A DNA stretch of 64,000 bases from Arthrobacter sp. D5-1 (GTDB taxonomy: Bacteria; Actinomycetota; Actinomycetes; Actinomycetales; Micrococcaceae), in the NCBI RefSeq assembly GCF_017357425.1, contig NZ_CP014571.1, positions 930,001 to 994,000 of the forward strand, written 5' to 3'. The notes under the pieces are model-generated. The model searched no databases. It was given only the letters and a program-made list of their open reading frames with translations, and was not told where the DNA came from. The position numbers and the translations under genes were made by a program. Below are positions 43,789-52,048 of the stretch, one piece after another. Position 1 is the stretch's first letter. Each line of letters begins with the position of its first letter.

Positions 43789-44642
43789 CGTTAGCCATCC
43801 AGCTGCCACAGGCGGGGCTTCGCCGTTACGGCAGCCTCCTGTCACCCATGGCGTGGGGCGCGCTTGCCGTTGCCGCCGCCGTCGTACTTCTTTCCCTGTT
43901 CGCCCCGGTCCTGGCGCCGTACGACCCGGACTATGTAGACCTCAACAACGTTTTGGCCGGTCCCAGCGGGCAGCATCTGCTGGGTACGGATGCCTTGGGC
44001 CGCGATCTCCTCAGCCGGCTCATGCACGGTGGTCGGACGTCGCTGCTGGGGCCCACCATCGTGGTGATCGGATCCACTGTCCTCGGATTGCTGCTTGGCT
44101 TGGTGGCTGGCTGGTCGGAGGGCTGGCTGGGCAAGGTTTTGGGCCGCCTTTTTGATCTCCTCTTTGCTTTTCCCGCGCTGCTCATGGCCATGCTTGCCAT
44201 CGCCCTGTTCGGTAAGGGGCTCTTGGCGCCCATCCTGGCCATGACCATTGCGTACGTTCCGTACGTGGCCCGGCTCGCGCAGTCATTGGTGGTGGCCGAA
44301 CGCAGCAGGCCGTACGTCCAGGCTTACAGGGTGCTCGGTTTCCGAACACCCTGGGTGGTGCTGGGACGGGTTCTCCCCAACCTCATTCCCACTGTTGGGG
44401 CCCAATCGACCCTGAATTTCGGCTATGTGCTGGCAGACCTCGCGGCGCTCTCCTTTATCGGGCTTGGGGTCCAACCGCCCACCAGCGACTGGGGCGCCAT
44501 GATCGAGGAATCCCGCGGCGCCCTGCTGGGCGGCTATCTCCTGCCTGCCTTCTGGCCCGCTGTGGTGGTGGTCCTGGTGGTGGTGGCCGTCAACGTCATC
44601 GGCGAGGAAATCTCAGACCGCATTGGAGGAAAAATTTCATGA
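43785..44642 (+). CDS. ABC transporter permease (DppC-like)
   Basis: 285 aa; ATG overlaps the upstream stop (ATGA). The N-terminal loop holds HLLGTDALGRDLLSRLMHGG, the conserved DppC/OppC motif. Five to six membrane helices follow, and the EAA loop is YVQAYRVLGFRTPWVVLGRV. It forms the channel with the DppB-like protein. It overlaps the ATPase gene by ATGA again. Confidence 0.9.
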   Translation: MTLAIQLPQAGLRRYGSLLSPMAWGALAVAAAVVLLSLFAPVLAPYDPDYVDLNNVLAGPSGQHLLGTDALGRDLLSRLMHGGRTSLLGPTIVVIGSTVLGLLLGLVAGWSEGWLGKVLGRLFDLLFAFPALLMAMLAIALFGKGLLAPILAMTIAYVPYVARLAQSLVVAERSRPYVQAYRVLGFRTPWVVLGRVLPNLIPTVGAQSTLNFGYVLADLAALSFIGLGVQPPTSDWGAMIEESRGALLGGYLLPAFWPAVVVVLVVVAVNVIGEEISDRIGGKIS

Positions 44643-46261
44643 GCCACCTCTTGCAGATTGAAAACTTTACGCTTGGGTTTCCGGGCAGGCCGCCGCTGCT
44701 GGACAGCGTTTCCCTGCACGTGAACGACGGCGAAGCAGTCGCCTTGGTGGGGGAGTCCGGCTCAGGCAAGTCCCTGACCACCCGTGCCGCGCTGGGGTTG
44801 TTTCCCGGTGGTGCACAGTCCTCCGGCGTCGTGTCCGTGAAGGGCCTCGACACCCTGACGGCCAGCAAGCAGCGGCTCATGGAGCTGCGCCGCGGACATG
44901 CCTCGATGATCTTCCAGGACCCCCGGGCAGGCATCAACCCGGTCCGGACCGTGGGGGACTTCCTCACTGAAACACTCGTGCGGTTTGACGGCCTGAGCCG
45001 CGCCGAGGCCACAGAACGCGCAGTGAAACAACTGGAGCAAGTGGGGCTTCGGCGGGCCAAGGAACTCATGGACCAGCACCCGCACCAACTTTCCGGCGGC
45101 ATGCTCCAGCGCGTCATGATTGCTGCGGCCCTCCTGAACTCGCCGGACCTGTTGCTGTGCGACGAGCCCACCACCGCCCTGGATGTCACCACCCAGGCCG
45201 GGATTGTGCGGCTCCTGCGCGAAGAACAACAGTCCCGCGGGATGGGCATGCTGTTCATCACGCATGATCTCAACCTGGCTGCGGGCCTGTGTGAGCGCGT
45301 CTATGTTCTCCGTCGCGGGGAAGTGGTGGAACACGGACCAACCCAGGCTGTTTTCCTGACGCCCCAGCAGGACTACACACGGCAGTTGGTGGAGGCGACT
45401 CCTGTCATAGAGGTGGGGTCTGGCTCCGCCTTGGCTGCGGCTCCCGGGCATGAGCCGGCAGGGTCTCCTTTGCTGGAGGTCTCCTGGTTGTCCAAGAGCT
45501 ACCACCTGCCCGGCGGAGAAGTCATCAGCGCCTTGGAGAACGCCCATTTCAGCTTGCCTGAGGGCGGGTCCTTGGGCATCGTGGGCGAGTCCGGTTCCGG
45601 GAAGTCCACGCTCGCCAGGCTGGTGCTGGGGCTTGAAACCGCCACAGCAGGCGAACTCACCCTTCGCGGAGTCACCAGGCCACACCGGCCGCTGAAGGCA
45701 TCCGAAAGGAAAGTGTTGGCCAAGGAAGTACAGATTGTTTTCCAGGATCCGTACCTGTCCTTGGATCCCCGGATCGCTGTTGGCAATGCTGTTGCCGATG
45801 TTTTCCGGCTGCACCAAAAGCAGGGACGCAAGGAAGCCAAGGACAGTGCACGCGACCTCCTGGCAAGGGTGGGGATCGGGTCCGAACGGTTCGACGCCAA
45901 GCCCCGGGCCCTCTCTGGCGGACAGCGTCAACGTGTCGCCTTGGCCAAGGCCCTTGCCGCACGACCCCGCCTGTTGGTACTGGACGAGGCCACCAGTGCG
46001 TTGGACGTCTCCGTCCAGGCCCAGGTGCTCGAACTCGTGGAGGAACTGCGTGACCAGCTTGGACTGACCATCCTGTTCGTCACCCACGACCTGGCCGTGG
46101 TGTCACGCCTCTGTTCTGAGCTCATCGTGATGCATCAGGGACGGATCGTGGAGCAGGGGCTCACGGCACGAATCCTTGAGGACCCTGGAGATGAGTACAC
46201 GCGGAACCTCATCGCCTCCCGTCCCCGGCCCTTGTGGGACGTCCAACCGGTCATTGCCTGA
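44639..46261 (+). CDS. ABC transporter ATPase with two nucleotide-binding domains (DppD-DppF fusion)
   Basis: 540 aa. Two complete ATPase modules in one chain. First: Walker A GESGSGKSLTTRAALG (about residue 38), signature LSGGMLQR, Walker B LLLCDEPTTALD. Second: Walker A GESGSGKSTLARLVLG (about residue 320), signature LSGGQRQRVALAKA, Walker B LLVLDEATSALD. So one polypeptide powers the importer, where E. coli uses two. The C-terminus of each module resembles the oligopeptide ATPase family, although the usual Cys cluster is absent. Confidence 0.9.
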   Translation: MSHLLQIENFTLGFPGRPPLLDSVSLHVNDGEAVALVGESGSGKSLTTRAALGLFPGGAQSSGVVSVKGLDTLTASKQRLMELRRGHASMIFQDPRAGINPVRTVGDFLTETLVRFDGLSRAEATERAVKQLEQVGLRRAKELMDQHPHQLSGGMLQRVMIAAALLNSPDLLLCDEPTTALDVTTQAGIVRLLREEQQSRGMGMLFITHDLNLAAGLCERVYVLRRGEVVEHGPTQAVFLTPQQDYTRQLVEATPVIEVGSGSALAAAPGHEPAGSPLLEVSWLSKSYHLPGGEVISALENAHFSLPEGGSLGIVGESGSGKSTLARLVLGLETATAGELTLRGVTRPHRPLKASERKVLAKEVQIVFQDPYLSLDPRIAVGNAVADVFRLHQKQGRKEAKDSARDLLARVGIGSERFDAKPRALSGGQRQRVALAKALAARPRLLVLDEATSALDVSVQAQVLELVEELRDQLGLTILFVTHDLAVVSRLCSELIVMHQGRIVEQGLTARILEDPGDEYTRNLIASRPRPLWDVQPVIA

Positions 46262-46300
46262 CCGGATAAGAACATCACCATTGAAACAGGAGAACCTCCC

Positions 46301-47719
46301 GTGAAGACCACCGTTTTCGAACGGAATGTCCCGCAGACCGCCGTCGTATCCCACGCGCTGGAAGGTGCCGCCCATCGGCCCTTCTGGATCGACGACCTGA
46401 AGGACTCAGCTACTCATTACCCACAGCTCGACGGCGATGCTGCCGCCGACCTCGTGATCATCGGCGGCGGATACACCGGCCTGTGGACAGCACTTCGCGC
46501 CAAGGAACGTGACCCTGGCCGGACGGTGATCCTGCTGGAAGCAGAACAAGTTGCCTGGGCGGCGTCCGGCCGTAATGGCGGCTTCTGCGAGGCGAGCCTG
46601 ACCCACGGCCACGAGAACGGCAAGAACCGTTGGCCCGGCGAGTTGGAGATCCTGGACCGTCTGGGCATGGAGAACCTGGACCGCATGCAGGAAGCCGTGG
46701 AGAAATACGGCATGGACTGCGACTGGGAGCGGACCGGTGAGCTCAACGTTGCCGTCGAACCCCATCAGGTGGCGTGGCTCCAGGGGGACGACAGCCCCGG
46801 CAGCGTCTTCCTGGACCAGGAGGCCATCCGGGCAGAGGTCAATTCCCCTACGTACTTGGCGGGACGTTGGCACAAGGACTCCGTGGCGATGGTCCACCCG
46901 TACAAACTCGGCCTTGAACTGGCGAGGGTGGCAGCGGAGTTGGGCGTGGTGATCCACGAAGGAACGCGTGTGCGTGAACTCAAGGACCATGATTCCGGCG
47001 TCACCGTGGTCACGGAAAGAGGCAACGTAGAGGCCGGGTACGTGGTCCTTGGCACCAACGTGTTTCCGTCCCTGCTCAAGCGGAACCAGCTCATGACTGT
47101 TCCGGTGTACGACTATGCGCTCATGACCGAACCCCTGACGGCAGAACAGCTGGAGTCCATCGGGTGGAGCAAACGCCAGGGAATTGGCGATGTTGCCAAC
47201 CAGTTCCACTACTACCGCATCACCAAGGACCACAGGATTCTTTTTGGCGGGTACGATGCTCTCTACTTCTGGGGCCGTCGCGTGGACCAGCGGCACGAAT
47301 ACCAGCCGGAGACCTGGGAGAGGATCGCCTCCCACTTCTTCACGACGTTCCCGCAGTTGGAGGGACTGAAGTTCACGCACAAGTGGGCCGGTCCCATCGA
47401 CTCGAGCACGCAGTTCTGCGCGTTCTTCGGTACAGCGCGGAAAGGGCGCGTTGCGTACGCGGCTGGTTTCACGGGGCTGGGAGTGGGGGCCACAGCCTTC
47501 GCGGCGGACGTCCTCCTGGACCTGCTGGCCGGCCTCGACACCGAGCGCACCCGGGTGGAGATGGTTAGGAAACGGCCGCTTCCCTTCCCTCCCGAGCCGC
47601 TGGCCTCCCTGGGCATCAACCTGACCCGCTGGTCCATGGACAGGGCCGACCACAATCAAGGAAAACGGAACCTCATCCTCAAAGCGCTCGACGCCGTCGG
47701 GCTGGGTTTCGACTCCTGA
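46301..47719 (+). CDS. FAD-dependent amine oxidoreductase (gamma-glutamylputrescine oxidase-like, DAO family)
   Basis: 472 aa from a GTG at 46301 behind AGGAGAA. The ADP-binding motif is VIIGGGYTGLWTALRAKERD at about residue 51, followed by the acidic residue LLEAEQVAWAASGRNGGFCE, a hallmark of PuuB/YurR-like DAO flavoproteins. The C-terminal GFTGLGVGATAFAADVLLD closes the FAD site. Such enzymes oxidise secondary or primary amines to an aldehyde with release of ammonia or amine and H2O2. With the aldehyde dehydrogenase at 36911 this makes a chemical couple. Last gene of the operon; a large hairpin follows. Confidence 0.85.
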   Translation: MKTTVFERNVPQTAVVSHALEGAAHRPFWIDDLKDSATHYPQLDGDAAADLVIIGGGYTGLWTALRAKERDPGRTVILLEAEQVAWAASGRNGGFCEASLTHGHENGKNRWPGELEILDRLGMENLDRMQEAVEKYGMDCDWERTGELNVAVEPHQVAWLQGDDSPGSVFLDQEAIRAEVNSPTYLAGRWHKDSVAMVHPYKLGLELARVAAELGVVIHEGTRVRELKDHDSGVTVVTERGNVEAGYVVLGTNVFPSLLKRNQLMTVPVYDYALMTEPLTAEQLESIGWSKRQGIGDVANQFHYYRITKDHRILFGGYDALYFWGRRVDQRHEYQPETWERIASHFFTTFPQLEGLKFTHKWAGPIDSSTQFCAFFGTARKGRVAYAAGFTGLGVGATAFAADVLLDLLAGLDTERTRVEMVRKRPLPFPPEPLASLGINLTRWSMDRADHNQGKRNLILKALDAVGLGFDS

Positions 47720-47724
47720 CCCTC

Positions 47725-47789
47725 CCAACTAAGTAACAGCACATGTCGTAATGAGTGCCCATTGCGACATGTGCTGTTACCTACTTGGG
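47725..47789. terminator. large palindrome between convergent genes
   Basis: GTAACAGCACATGTCG (47733-47748) and CGACATGTGCTGTTAC (47765-47780) pair perfectly. The flanks CCCAACTAA and TACTTGGG extend the stem with two mismatches, and the loop also holds ATG...CAT. It lies between convergent stops at 47719 and 47794 and could terminate both. Confidence 0.65.
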
Positions 47790-47793
47790 GACG

Positions 47794-48435
47794 TTAGCGC
47801 TTGGGGGCCGGCTTGCGCTGGGCGGACGCGCTCGACGCCGGTCGCTTGGCAGGCGTCGTTGGCGTCCGGGGTGCGGGACGCTTCACGGCCGGGGTTTTCG
47901 TGGCGCCGGAAGTACGCGGTGCTGATTGAACCGGTCGCTTGGCCGGTGTCCCTGCGCGCGTCGCAGGTTTGCGCGGCGCGGGGGTGCGCTTTGCCGCCGT
48001 CGAAGGCCTTTCGGCAGAGGCAGCGGCACGCGAACCAAACGACGGCACCACCGCGCCGAGGAACAGCACAGCCAGTGTCCCGACCCCGGCCGCGGCAGCC
48101 AGGTAGAAGTAGATGTCGGAGTCCTGGGTGCTCCCGGCACTGCCCAAGGCGTTGGCATCCTGGTTGAAGGCGATACCCCACATCCTCAGGAACGCGATGC
48201 CGCAACCAATGAACAGGCTGGTGCCCGCCGCGCCAAGGAGGACCACGAAGTAGCGGCGGCGGTTGAAAACCTGGACGAGGGACGCCAAATAGCAGACCAG
48301 CACGGCGCCCAGGAACAGGTACAGCACCAGCTCTTCCAAGACCACGGCCGCCAGTACCAAGAGCCCGAGCGACACAAAGGCTGCCACTACCGCAAGCTTT
48401 CCACTGTTCCCCATGTGACGCATGAGGTTAATCAT
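47794..48435 (-). CDS. four-helix membrane protein with Lys/Pro/Ala-rich tail
   Basis: 213 aa from the ATG at 48435; a GTG at 48453 is possible. Four hydrophobic helices (e.g. LAVVAAFVSLGLLVLAAVVL; YFYLAAAAGVGTLAVLFLGA) occupy residues 8-140. The final about 75 residues are highly basic and repeat TPAKRP/APRKP-like units, resembling histone-H1-like tails. The tail would be cytoplasmic if the N-terminus is inside. Function unknown; binding of nucleic acid or acidic polymers by the tail is only a guess. Confidence 0.7.
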   Translation of the reverse strand: MINLMRHMGNSGKLAVVAAFVSLGLLVLAAVVLEELVLYLFLGAVLVCYLASLVQVFNRRRYFVVLLGAAGTSLFIGCGIAFLRMWGIAFNQDANALGSAGSTQDSDIYFYLAAAAGVGTLAVLFLGAVVPSFGSRAAASAERPSTAAKRTPAPRKPATRAGTPAKRPVQSAPRTSGATKTPAVKRPAPRTPTTPAKRPASSASAQRKPAPKR

Positions 48436-48508
48436 CGCCGACCAAGTGGCCACGCCACGCCGTCGTACATTGCAGTTGAATACCGTTCCGAGGCCCGCTC
48501 GGACTGCG

Positions 48509-49141
48509 CTACTTGATGACGTATCCGTGCATGATGGTCATCACGGCGTCGACGCTCTGCTCGCGGGTCCGTTCCGGGTTGTACGTCTGACGGTCCAGTC
48601 CCACCACGAAGATCGCTCCGAAGATCGCTGCCTCCAGTGAACCCCGGGCAATGGACTCGTTGACCTTGTACCCGGACGCAACGCTTTCCACGGCCGAACC
48701 AATCACGGCCAGGAGCTCAGCCCGGAGTTCGGCGAATACGGCGCTCCACTCGCCGGGCGTGCGCCAGTTTTCACTGACCCACAGGCGGGCGAAGGAGGGG
48801 TAGTCGTCCATGAATTCCATGGCTTGGCCCACCATGTTGTTCATGGATTCCAAGGGGTCGCTGGCCTGTCCGCGAACGTCCTGGAGCCGGACCAGCATGA
48901 TGTCCACACCGTGCCGAAGCAGCTGGGCAATCAGGTCCGACTTACTGCCGAAGTTGTAATAGACGGTCCCCTTGGAGACACCAGCCGCCGCCGCGATCTC
49001 GTCCACTGTGACCCCCGCGGCGCCGCGCTCGCCGATCAATTCCATGGAGGCCTCGAACAGGCGCTGCTTGGTGGCGTTGGTGCGGCCGGGGCGGAGTTTC
49101 TTCTCTGCAGGACCGGTGGGGACGGGCTCGGTGGTGCTCAT
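48509..49141 (-). CDS. TetR-family transcriptional repressor
   Basis: 210 aa from the ATG at 49141, which overlaps the stop of the YhgE/Pip gene (ATGA), so it is the third gene of that operon. The HTH is classical (VDEIAAAAGVSKGTVYYNFG). The C-terminal domain includes AMEFMDDYPSFARLWVSENW and SLEAAIFGAIFVVGLDRQTY. It most likely represses its own operon through the inverted repeat at 52022-52037 upstream of the ATPase-like gene. Confidence 0.88.
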   Translation of the reverse strand: MSTTEPVPTGPAEKKLRPGRTNATKQRLFEASMELIGERGAAGVTVDEIAAAAGVSKGTVYYNFGSKSDLIAQLLRHGVDIMLVRLQDVRGQASDPLESMNNMVGQAMEFMDDYPSFARLWVSENWRTPGEWSAVFAELRAELLAVIGSAVESVASGYKVNESIARGSLEAAIFGAIFVVGLDRQTYNPERTREQSVDAVMTIMHGYVIK

Positions 49142-51174
49142 ACTGCGATCTCCGGCTTCAGCGTCTTGAGGGTCCACACCTTGTGCTTGCGGACGGCGAG
49201 CGTGGACAACGCCATTCCCAGCAAAGTGTATCCAAGCAGGCCCAGGACAGTGGGCCAGATCATGCTGAGCTCACCTCCGTAGATCAAGTGCCGCATGCCG
49301 GTCACCACGTAGCCCATGGGCAGGACCTCGTGCACCACGTGCAGCGGCATGGGGGTGGTTTGCCACGGGAACGTTCCTCCCGAGGACACCAGCTGCAGGA
49401 CCAACAGGATCAGCACCACGAACTTGCCGGGTGTCCCCATCAGCGCCACGATGCCCTGGATGATCGCGCTGAAGGCCATCACTGCGGCCAGCATGAACAG
49501 CCACATGCCGATGGGGTGTGCGGGGTTCAAGCCCAGGCCAAGGTTCACCACGAGAGTGAGGATGGTGGCCTGCAGCACCGAGACCACGAAGAACGGCAGC
49601 CAGCCTCCGACGGCGATTTTCCAGGCAGGGGCGTTCGACGCCAGGGCCCGCTGGGTGATGGGCCGCATGGCCTGGACCAACATAAACACGCCGATCCACA
49701 GTGCCAGGGTCAGGAAGAAGGGTGCCAGTCCGGCGCCGTAAGAGCCTGCCTTCGCCTGCGAGACGTTGTCCACCGCCACGGGATCAGCAATCACCTTGGA
49801 CACGCTGCTCTTCTGTTCATCGTTCGGGTTGGGGATGTCTCCCGCCCCCTTGGCGAGCTCGGTGGCAAGGGTGTGTGAACCATCGGCTGCGGTCACTGCG
49901 CCGCTGGCTAGCTGGCTTGCACCGTCGTCCAGTTGGCGGGCACCGTCGTCGAGCTTGGCCGCGCCGTCCAAAGCGGTCTGCTGTCCGGCGGCCAGTGTGG
50001 CTGCGCCGGTGTTCAGCTGTCCGGCACCTGCGGCGGCTTTCGAAATCGCGTCGGTGAGTGTTGGCGTGGCGCCGGCGAGTTTGGCAGCTCCGGCGCTCAC
50101 GGCAGCAGAGCCGTCCGAGAGTTGCTGGATCTTGGCGGCGTCGCCGGAAATCTTGGCCTTCGCGTCCGTCACGGGGCTCGATGCCGCGGCGGCGTCGAAG
50201 TCCGCCAGGACCTTGGCGGCCTGCTCCTGCGTCAGCACACCGGCCGCGACCAGCCGCGCGTTGGACTCGACCACCCGGTTACGGAGGCCTTTGTCTGCCG
50301 CTTCGAGCTGCCCGACGACGTCCTGGACTTTGGCGTTCAGCTCGGCGTTTCCGGCGGCTACTTGGGCGGCGCCGTCGGCGAGTTTCCTGGAGTCCGCAGG
50401 CAGCGTCGCCGTCTTGTTCTTCAGCTCCGTGAGGCCTGAGCTCAGCTGGCTGGCCCCGGTGTTGAGCTGGACAGCACCGTCCCGCAGTTTGGTTTGACCG
50501 GCCACGAGTTGGTCGGCGCCGGCCACCAGTTCGGTGGTGCCGCCATGGAGGGTTGTGGCGCCGTCGCTCAGCTTCGTCACGCCCGTGGCCAGTTCCGAGG
50601 CTCCGTCCGCGGCTTTGACGATGGAGGCATGGATGGTTCCGAAGCCTGTGAGGAGCTGGTTTGCCGTTTCCTCACCCACCTCCTTGGCCACTGTGGAGTG
50701 AACCGCCGTGGTGAGCTTGTCCACGATGGTGCTCAAAAGGTAGTTGTTGGCGTCGTTGGTGGTGACGTGCAGCATGGCCTGGTTGGCGGCGTCGAAGCTG
50801 CCGGGCGAGACCAGGTTGGCGGAGAAGTCCTTGGGGATGCGCAGCGCGAAGGCGTACTCACCCGTACGGACACCGGCGTCTGCATCCTCGGCGCTGGAGA
50901 CCGGCTTCCAGTTAAAGACGTGTCCCTCCACCAAGCTGTCGGCCACTTTCCGGCCGGCCTGCAGTTCGGTGCCGTCCGACGACGTTGCTCCCGTGTCCTC
51001 CACTACCAGCGCGGCGTCGATCTGGTTCAGGTTGCCGTACGGATCCCAGTTCGCATAGAGGTACACGGCGCCGTACAGCAACGGGACCATCGTCAGGGCG
51101 AGGATGGTCAGCTTGGGCAGGAGCCCGCCGGTCATGCGCTTGAGTTCGGAGCGGGCGAGCCGCAGAACAGTCAC
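49138..51174 (-). CDS. YhgE/Pip domain membrane protein
   Basis: 678 aa. An N-terminal transmembrane helix (LPKLTILALTMVPLLYGAVY) is followed by a large extracytoplasmic domain with repeated A-x-Q-L-x-x-G-A units between residues about 190 and 450 (DGATTLHGGTTELVAGADQL and so on), the hallmark of YhgE/Pip proteins. Five to six C-terminal helices resemble ABC-2 permeases (FFLTLALWIGVFMLVQAMRP). Relatives include phage infection protein and EsaA-like proteins. It is coupled by ATGA overlaps to an ATPase-like gene upstream and a TetR gene downstream, suggesting a regulated transport or envelope-stress unit. Confidence 0.85.
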   Translation of the reverse strand: MTVLRLARSELKRMTGGLLPKLTILALTMVPLLYGAVYLYANWDPYGNLNQIDAALVVEDTGATSSDGTELQAGRKVADSLVEGHVFNWKPVSSAEDADAGVRTGEYAFALRIPKDFSANLVSPGSFDAANQAMLHVTTNDANNYLLSTIVDKLTTAVHSTVAKEVGEETANQLLTGFGTIHASIVKAADGASELATGVTKLSDGATTLHGGTTELVAGADQLVAGQTKLRDGAVQLNTGASQLSSGLTELKNKTATLPADSRKLADGAAQVAAGNAELNAKVQDVVGQLEAADKGLRNRVVESNARLVAAGVLTQEQAAKVLADFDAAAASSPVTDAKAKISGDAAKIQQLSDGSAAVSAGAAKLAGATPTLTDAISKAAAGAGQLNTGAATLAAGQQTALDGAAKLDDGARQLDDGASQLASGAVTAADGSHTLATELAKGAGDIPNPNDEQKSSVSKVIADPVAVDNVSQAKAGSYGAGLAPFFLTLALWIGVFMLVQAMRPITQRALASNAPAWKIAVGGWLPFFVVSVLQATILTLVVNLGLGLNPAHPIGMWLFMLAAVMAFSAIIQGIVALMGTPGKFVVLILLVLQLVSSGGTFPWQTTPMPLHVVHEVLPMGYVVTGMRHLIYGGELSMIWPTVLGLLGYTLLGMALSTLAVRKHKVWTLKTLKPEIAV

Positions 51175-51977
51175 TTTGCAGTCCTTTGGAGGTTTTCGGA
51201 TTCGGGGTCGACGGCCGCCTGGGGCGCCGCTGGAGTTTCGAGTGTTTCCGGCTCTTCAGTCACCGGCTCGGCAGCATGTTTGGCTTTAGGCTCGACGGCG
51301 GCCGCTGGCTTGGTTTCGGAGTGCGGGCCCTCCGCCTCCGGTTCGGGTGGATGCATCACGGAGTTGCCGATCACCGCGGCGGCTCCGGTCCAGTTCTCCG
51401 GGAGGGCACCGACGACGGCGACCACGGCAAGCGGCCGCCCGGCGTCGGACGCCAAAGCCTGAAGCCTGGGCAACCACGCTGCGGGATCTGCGCTGTGGCG
51501 GTCGGGGGAGTCCACCACGAGGAGGTCCGTGGCCGGATCCGCGAGGGCGAGTGCGGTCAGGAGTTCGAGCCGGCGGGTGGCGGGAATTTGTTCGATCCAG
51601 AGTCCCGCGATGTCCTCGAAGCTGTTGACCTTCAGCCACGGTTTGCTCAGCAACGCGCCGCGGTAGCGGCGGGGGATGAGGGAGAGGTCTTCGGTGACGA
51701 GGTCACGGACGCTGAGGTGCTGCTCGGGTTCGTTGACGCCGGGGGAATCCACCAGGGCGCTGGCGAGCCGGATCTTCTTGGTTTTAGTGGTGGTGTCCCA
51801 GCTGAGGACGCCGTTGCTGGGCTTCATGCGGCCGCTCAGGGCCAACGCCAAAGCGGTCCGCTGGTCCTGGCCCTCTCCGGCAACGAGCAGAAGTTCGCCG
51901 CGGCGGACCTGAAGTGACGTTGCCGGCAGGAGATCGTCCCGGCGGCCGTTGATCTGGAGTTGCTGTACGGACAGCAC
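51171..51977 (-). CDS. ABC-ATPase-like protein with degenerate Walker A
   Basis: 268 aa from a GTG at 51977. The fold is that of an ABC ATPase: an N-terminal strand pair, LLLVAGEGQDQRTALALALS where the P-loop should be, an ATRRLELLTALALADP helix after the signature position, and a Walker-B-like LLVVDSPD. The P-loop lacks the G-K-S/T triplet (QDQRT instead) and the LSGGQ signature is lost, so ATP hydrolysis is unlikely. After residue about 200 a Glu/Pro/Ala-rich tail follows. It is coupled to the YhgE/Pip gene by ATGA. It may be a structural or regulatory partner of that membrane protein. Confidence 0.75.
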   Translation of the reverse strand: MLSVQQLQINGRRDDLLPATSLQVRRGELLLVAGEGQDQRTALALALSGRMKPSNGVLSWDTTTKTKKIRLASALVDSPGVNEPEQHLSVRDLVTEDLSLIPRRYRGALLSKPWLKVNSFEDIAGLWIEQIPATRRLELLTALALADPATDLLVVDSPDRHSADPAAWLPRLQALASDAGRPLAVVAVVGALPENWTGAAAVIGNSVMHPPEPEAEGPHSETKPAAAVEPKAKHAAEPVTEEPETLETPAAPQAAVDPESENLQRTAK

Positions 51978-52021
51978 AATGAAGCCTTTCGCAGAAATGG
52001 TGTCTGCTGAAAGTCTAACTA

Positions 52022-52037
52022 AACTGACTGGTCAGTT
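52022..52037. promoter_or_regulatory. TetR operator candidate of the YhgE/Pip operon
   Basis: AACTGAC-TG-GTCAGTT: perfect seven-base arms, about 45 bases upstream of the GTG at 51977. Sites of the form ACTGACnnGTCAGT are common for TetR repressors that control YhgE/Pip or efflux operons in actinobacteria. Confidence 0.7.
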
Positions 52038-52048
52038 CAAATAGAGAT

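Noticed and set aside
41730..47728. Minus-strand frames of 364-441 codons opposite the ABC operon and oxidoreductase
   Set aside because: The plus-strand genes show clear families and ATGA couplings; the opposite frames show none.
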